Positions 59,160-64,000 of a stretch of DNA of 64,000 nucleotides are shown one piece after another. The translations under genes and the position numbers were made by a program. The notes below the pieces were generated by a model. The model worked only from the letters and a program-made list of their open reading frames with translations, did no database searches and was not told the DNA's origin. Origin of the DNA: Apodospora peruviana (Eukaryota; Ascomycota; Sordariomycetes; Sordariales; Lasiosphaeriaceae); the NCBI GenBank assembly GCA_033439685.1, contig JAUEDM010000006.1, positions 3,038,001 to 3,102,000 of the forward strand. Direction: 5' to 3'. Position 1 is the stretch's first letter. Every line of letters starts with the position of its first letter.

Positions 59160-61167
59160 GGGGAGTGATGGGTTGTTGTGTGGCATGTTTGCTTTGGGAG
59201 GTGGTAACCTACTTTATATAAACTCATATAAAGGGGGGGACGGGAATGGGAACGGAAAGCGGGATGATGTGATGCAGTCTGAGGTAGTCATCTGGACGCG
59301 CGGTTGGCACTTTACCCGTCACCACCTACCGAAAACCCGGAACGACCAAGTCTGCTGGGATTTAATGGATATATATCTCGACTCACAGTTGTCGACTGTC
59401 CCGGGATGATGATGGATCATGGTCGGGATCTCCAAACTCACTCGAGAGAAGGACATGATCTACGAGAGAAATGGAAAATGCTATCAAAAGCTTTTAAAAG
59501 ATTATGTTTATGTGTACAATGATAATACTTATTTTCCTTCCCGTTTTAGGGGAGCATCATCACATATGTACATACATGCGACAGCAATCTCATTCTGATA
59601 TCGACAAAGCGACTGCTCTATCTACCTAGCTATCTCCTCTCATTTAGATATTTTCGCTTTGTGAAAAAAATGGCTCAAGCACGACTCAATGCTTGATGCG
59701 GTGAAGTGAACTTGGAGCTTTGGGATGATCAGCTTTCAGCCCCCCTAAGAGTGAGTGAGTGACCTCACCTATCGAAAATGATCGTATCTTCCACTGACAC
59801 CCTTCCGGGGGTTTGATGTTTCGGATGCTCGTTGCATGGGAACAATGTTTCAAGATTCAGATCTTGGTAACCTTTCCTCTCTGTCGCACAGATGAAGAAG
59901 AATACGAACTGCAAGTGAGATTGTGTGAAACATTTCCAAGTGTCCATGCATATCAGTCAGTCAGTGCAACGATGATGAAAATAGTTGAAACAGTTTACCT
60001 CTTCATCCCTATTATTCAATGAATCACTTATACCGTCATAGGGTAAATAGTTCGGATGGATGAGTTGTGAGACTTTTCATGGTGGAAGCTAGACTCAACT
60101 ATTCAGCGCCTTATTACGGCGAAACTTTGCCTCTTTACGCCACTCGCGCATTAGTTGTAGTTGACTTGTCGTCCTTGACCTGATTTCAATAAATCTAACC
60201 AAGGCTGGGGTGAGGTAGCTACTACGCCGTTATGACGCCAATGTGTGCAGTGAGTTTGACACCACTGGAGGTCGTTAGACGCGTGGAAGTTGAGGAACAA
60301 CGTCGCCCTAAGGTGAGCTCTTTACGCACTGTAGACGTTGAACTAGTTCCGAAATAGTATCACAAGTACGTAAAGAAGAAGACAAAAAATAACGGAGAAA
60401 TCTCGAAACACCTAACCTTTCAGAAGTATACCGACAATTGCCGTATACGTTACGAGACGACAAAGTCAAGTGACCTCTCGTCCAAAAGTTCCAGGCCAAC
60501 AAAGGAACTCGCTTGCATCAGTGGGGCTCCTCTCTCTCTCTCGGGAGAATCGGTCGGATTGGATTCCCGAAATCTAGGTGCCCACATCTCCCCTTTCCCC
60601 TCCTCCCCCACAACATTAGGCGCAAAAACCCCACGTTACAGGGCTGGCTGGCTGCTGCATCCACAGCATTGGTCATCCCTATCACATGTCAGAACTGTTC
60701 TCTTGGATGTTGCTCGTGACGGCATGATTCGTGCCCTGTCGCATTCCTCCGGCTCAAAGGTGAGGCGCTGCTGCGCTGTCTCGTGAGCCTCAATGAGTTT
60801 AATCCTGTTCGAGGCCATGTCCTGTCCAAGGGGGGGTGTTTTCGGTTTTCTTTTTCTTCACTTCGGGTTTTCTATTTCTCTTTTACATATTTTGGAGTCG
60901 TATATACAACCTCATCATTTTTTGCCAAGTTAAGAATCTTCCTACCGTTTTCAGGATTCTGACTTTGTTGGGTCCTGCTTCTACTTTTTCCATCATTCTT
61001 ATCATCAATAATATTCTGACCTGGCTGGGACAGTGTCCTCCCTTGTTGCTTTGTGGTTTGAGACACGTGCCTATTCAACACACACGGTTCGACGATCTTA
61101 ATGCCGCGCAACAAGACACCCACATAACCAGAGCATTCCTCCCCTCTCATACAACCTCGCACAAAAC
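59160..61167. other. 2-kb intergenic region, nothing recognised
   Basis: 3' UTR of the secreted protein, then AT-richer sequence, then the promoter and leader of the esterase. No open frame with domain features. Confidence 0.6.
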
Positions 61168-63678
61168 ATGATAGACCACCTTCTGGGAAGGCCGTCGGTC
61201 AAATCCCGCAGACTCCAAGTCCTCGCCGTCCTCGGGTTCTGGTCCGCCTATCTATTCAAGGGCCACAAACATGGCCCGCCCGTCTTCCGCTTCTTCTCGC
61301 GCCTGCTCTCGAAGCGGCTCACAGCCTGGCAGACCGTCGTCATGACCATGATCTACCTCTACGCCGCCCGGCACTTCAGCACCCTCGTCGGTCTGGCCAG
61401 CCCCGAGCCCATGGCCAACATGTACGACACCACCTACTTCCGCGCCACCTGGGTGCTCACCGCCCTGGACGCCGGCTTCTGGACCGCCATGAAGATCAAG
61501 TACAAGTGGCTGCGCGACCTCGCCAGCATCGTCTTTTCCGTATTCTACATGGTGGCAGCCGAGAAGGCCGACGAGAAGGTGCGCAAGGTCCGCGCCAATA
61601 TCACGGTCGAGCACCTCCGCGTGAGCTGGAACAAGGGCAACTCGTCGCCGTACCTGCGCTTCCTGCAAGGCTTGGTGCGGCCGCGCTTCACGAGGTGGCC
61701 GCCGAGGGCCATCCGGATACCCCGGCCGGCGACGAGTGATTACAAAGACCCTGTGTCAGGCTGGCTTTACTACGATGGTCCGCTATCAGACCTTGAACAC
61801 CATAACAAGTTGGTGCTGGATATTCCAGGCGGCGGCTTTGTGGCCATGGACCCGCGGTGCAACGACGACAAGCTCAACGCGTGGGCAGCAAAGACCGGTC
61901 TGCCGATTTTGAGTTTGGATTATAAGAAGGCGCCCGAGTATCCGTACCCGTATGCGCTGAACGAGTGTTATGATGTGTACACGACCATCGTCAAGAGCAG
62001 GGGCAGGTGCATCGGCATGTCCGGTCGCGAGGTGCCCAAGGTGGTTCTCACCGGAGACAGCGCCGGCGGGACTCTGGCGACGTCCACGACGCTGATGATC
62101 GTCGAAAGCAGCATATCTTCGTCGTCTCCTCGGCGCTCCACGCCTCCTCTGCCCATCCCCGACGGGCTCATCGTCTTCTACCCGGCGCTGGACATGAATA
62201 TTGGCAGCTGGATGTCGGACGAGCAGATGGCGCTGATTAAAGATCGCCGGATGCGCGGTACCAACAAGCGCATCATCCGGCGCAAGACGATGCAGTACAA
62301 TGATTTGGTCGGCACGCCGCACCAGTCGGACGACGAGGACGATTCCAGAGAGACGATTTCGGCATCGAAATCTAGCTTGGAGTCGGCAACAGAGTCGTCG
62401 CCTGATAATGTTGGTGGCAGTGGTGGTGCAGCGCCGGAATACGCCCATTCGGGCCCGTCGACGTGGTCCAAGACGGCGAAAGAGCAGCAGGTTGGGGATC
62501 AGAGTGATCAGCCTCCTGCTACCACTACCGTGCAAAAACAACAACAGCGTCCTCGAACAACCACCATCACAGCCCCCGAAAAGTCAACATCCCACCACCC
62601 CGAGCCGATGCGCACAAGACTAGCCATGTCCTCCATGATCTCCTACTTCAACGATCGCGTCCTGACGCCCGAGATGATGCGCGCCATGATTATTTTGTAC
62701 GTTGGCCCGCACAACCGACCAGATTTTAGTAGGGACTATCTACTCTCGCCAATCCTCGCGCCTGACGTTCTGCTCGCCCGGTTTCCGAAAACCTATTTCC
62801 TGACGGGCGAACGCGATCCTTTGGTCGACGACACGGTTGTTTTCGCTGGCCGGCTGCGGCGCGTGAAAGCCGCGCAGATGGCCAGCGGGGGGAAACGCTT
62901 CGAGTATAGGGATGAGGACGCGCAGACGGAAGGTTTCAACGAAAAAGATATCGCCGAGGTGGCGCTGATTCCTGGTATTTCGCACGGGTTTCTGCAGTTC
63001 CCTGCCATCTACCCGCCTGCGTGGGGGCTGATTGATCGGATTTCAGCCTGGATTGAGGATGTTTTCCATGATGCTGCTGAGCAAGCTAGAAGGGAAAGGG
63101 ATTTAAGGGAGAAGATCAGGAGGGGGAAGGTTACTGTCAATGGTGACGATAGAAGTGGGGAGCAACAACGGCAGCAGACAGGTGGAGATAGGGTAAATGA
63201 CGAAGAAGACAAAAGGCGGCATCACAAGAGGCAGGAGTCAGCGACTAGTACAGACGAGGACAGACCGCTGGAGATGATGAGGATGACCAGAGGGCGATCG
63301 TCGACGTTGACCAAGAAGGATGTTATTGCGGCGGTAGAGAAGAAGCAGCAACAACAAAATGGTGAGAATGGTGGTGGCCAGCATGCGGAGGATCTCCCAG
63401 AGGAACAAGGTGGTCGGGGTGAGGAAGAGGACGACGAGCAGGACGGCGAGCCTTATACCAATGGAACCAATGGAGTGAACGGGACTGGAGAGAACAATAG
63501 TAGTAGTAGCAGCAGCACCGAACGGCAGAGGGGAGGGAAGAGAGGAGGACTTCGACGGGGCAGGAAGAAGAACGGCGACAAGAGTCTTGTCAAGCTGGCA
63601 AGTTCGGACGATTTGTTGGGCAGGAGGATGCATGGGCTTGCTGGGGGGTTGACGGGGTTGCCTAAGGATGCGGAATAA
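61168..63678 (+). CDS. HSL-family alpha/beta-hydrolase (lipase/esterase), membrane-associated, with long disordered regions
   Basis: Single exon, 836 aa. The N-terminal about 140 residues contain two or three hydrophobic segments (for example LQVLAVLGFWSAYLF; WQTVVMTMIYLYAA), so it is probably anchored to ER or lipid droplet. Hydrolase core: oxyanion motif DIPGGGFVAMD (a Pro replaces the usual His of HGGG), YKKAPEYPYPYAL, the nucleophile elbow LTGDSAGG with Ser298, the acid in TGERDPLVDD (Asp550) and the His in ISHGFLQFP (His606). A low-complexity insert of about 110 residues separates the elbow region from the acid. The C-terminal about 200 residues are highly charged and repetitive, rich in Glu, Asp, Gln and Asn. 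The family hydrolyses acyl or steryl esters; substrate unknown. Catalytic residues are all present, so it is probably active. A steryl-acetate or triglyceride hydrolase is plausible. Confidence 0.88.
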   Translation: MIDHLLGRPSVKSRRLQVLAVLGFWSAYLFKGHKHGPPVFRFFSRLLSKRLTAWQTVVMTMIYLYAARHFSTLVGLASPEPMANMYDTTYFRATWVLTALDAGFWTAMKIKYKWLRDLASIVFSVFYMVAAEKADEKVRKVRANITVEHLRVSWNKGNSSPYLRFLQGLVRPRFTRWPPRAIRIPRPATSDYKDPVSGWLYYDGPLSDLEHHNKLVLDIPGGGFVAMDPRCNDDKLNAWAAKTGLPILSLDYKKAPEYPYPYALNECYDVYTTIVKSRGRCIGMSGREVPKVVLTGDSAGGTLATSTTLMIVESSISSSSPRRSTPPLPIPDGLIVFYPALDMNIGSWMSDEQMALIKDRRMRGTNKRIIRRKTMQYNDLVGTPHQSDDEDDSRETISASKSSLESATESSPDNVGGSGGAAPEYAHSGPSTWSKTAKEQQVGDQSDQPPATTTVQKQQQRPRTTTITAPEKSTSHHPEPMRTRLAMSSMISYFNDRVLTPEMMRAMIILYVGPHNRPDFSRDYLLSPILAPDVLLARFPKTYFLTGERDPLVDDTVVFAGRLRRVKAAQMASGGKRFEYRDEDAQTEGFNEKDIAEVALIPGISHGFLQFPAIYPPAWGLIDRISAWIEDVFHDAAEQARRERDLREKIRRGKVTVNGDDRSGEQQRQQTGGDRVNDEEDKRRHHKRQESATSTDEDRPLEMMRMTRGRSSTLTKKDVIAAVEKKQQQQNGENGGGQHAEDLPEEQGGRGEEEDDEQDGEPYTNGTNGVNGTGENNSSSSSSTERQRGGKRGGLRRGRKKNGDKSLVKLASSDDLLGRRMHGLAGGLTGLPKDAE

Positions 63679-63844
63679 GGCAGATATTTTATCGGTAGTT
63701 GTGACATATACCAGTGTAGGGACAGAAGGAAACGTGGTGATGTTGATGAAAAGGATCAGTCATGGGTTTGAGATACTATAACTCAACCCCCTTCCCTTCC
63801 GCTGCTCATATGAAGTGGACTACCCACTGGCACGCAACTCTCTC

Positions 63845-63958
63845 ACATACGACCGACCATCGGCGCTGGATAACCCCTCTCTATTAAATAAACTAGTAAA
63901 CCCCAAATCATCAGTAGTTAAGCAAGGTGACGACCAGCGAATCCCTGGTCTCGTATGT
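63845..63958 (+). rRNA. Divergent 5S rRNA copy, possibly a pseudogene
   Basis: 114 nt. It begins ACATACGACC and ends CTCGTATGT; ACATACGA pairs perfectly with the final TCGTATGT (helix I). The 3' half, GACGACCAGCGAATCCCTGG, is identical to the 5S gene at 34619-34737, and AGTAGTT is kept. The 5' half and the middle differ strongly, including GGG to AAG in the internal control region. Either a decaying copy or a variant 5S. Confidence 0.7.
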
Positions 63959-63970
63959 CTTCTTTTCTTC

Positions 63971-63976
63971 TTTTTT
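63971..63976 (+). terminator. T-run after the 5S-like copy
   Basis: T-rich stretch with T6 shortly after the 3' end of the 5S-like element, compatible with a Pol III stop. Confidence 0.5.
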
Positions 63977-64000
63977 CAGGCCATATTTGGTTTCTCTTTT

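Noticed and set aside
1..64000. Biosynthetic gene cluster, transposon, CRISPR or prophage
   Set aside because: No PKS, NRPS or terpene core, no transposase or reverse transcriptase motifs, no terminal repeats with target-site duplications, and no spaced direct repeats were seen.

Overview
The window is nuclear DNA of a filamentous ascomycete, most likely a Sordariomycete. The evidence is short spliceosomal introns (about 50-100 nt, GT-AG, CTAAC/CTGAC-like branch sites), three Zn2Cys6 transcription factors, mitochondrial-type arginine biosynthesis, and single 5S rRNA genes dispersed outside the rDNA. Assignment to species is not possible from the sequence alone.

Layout, left to right. 0.3-1.5 kb: a WLM metalloprotease with a ubiquitin-like N-terminus, then a tRNA-Asn. 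2.8-6.0 kb (minus): a five-exon conserved fungal protein of unknown function. 6.3-8.2 kb: a confusing stretch with coding-like frames on both strands and no intact gene. 8.9-10.9 kb: a phenol-2-monooxygenase-type flavoprotein. 11.5 kb: a decayed intron-containing tRNA-Ala. 12.3-14.0 kb (minus): glutamate decarboxylase. 16.1-17.2 kb (minus): kynurenine formamidase. 19.2-22.1 kb (minus): a Zn2Cys6 regulator. 22.1-33.2 kb: an 11-kb stretch with no recognisable gene. 33.2-34.3 kb: adenine deaminase, followed by a run of 22 G and a minus-strand 5S rRNA gene. 35.3-36.3 kb (minus): a broken membrane-protein gene. 36.7-38.4 kb (minus): acetylornithine aminotransferase. 39.9-43.2 kb (minus): a Zn2Cys6 regulator broken by one extra base in an A homopolymer. 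47.5-50.2 kb (minus): a second intact Zn2Cys6 regulator whose zinc cluster is encoded partly by two micro-exons of 13 and 10 nt. 53.7-55.6 kb: a single-pass membrane protein with a cysteine-rich ectodomain. 58.7-59.2 kb: a small secreted protein. 61.2-63.7 kb: a large HSL-family esterase. 63.8-64.0 kb: a divergent 5S rRNA-like copy.

How the genes relate. The metabolic genes are individual housekeeping or accessory enzymes: aromatic hydroxylation, glutamate to GABA, tryptophan to kynurenine, purine salvage and arginine synthesis. They do not form a recognisable biosynthetic cluster; there is no PKS, NRPS or terpene synthase core. No transposon, CRISPR array or prophage-like element was recognised. 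The strongest unusual signals are the micro-exon zinc cluster, the two disrupted genes, the pair of 5S copies in different states of preservation, and the 11-kb gene-poor stretch upstream of a regulator. I did not find a convincing undescribed multi-gene system.
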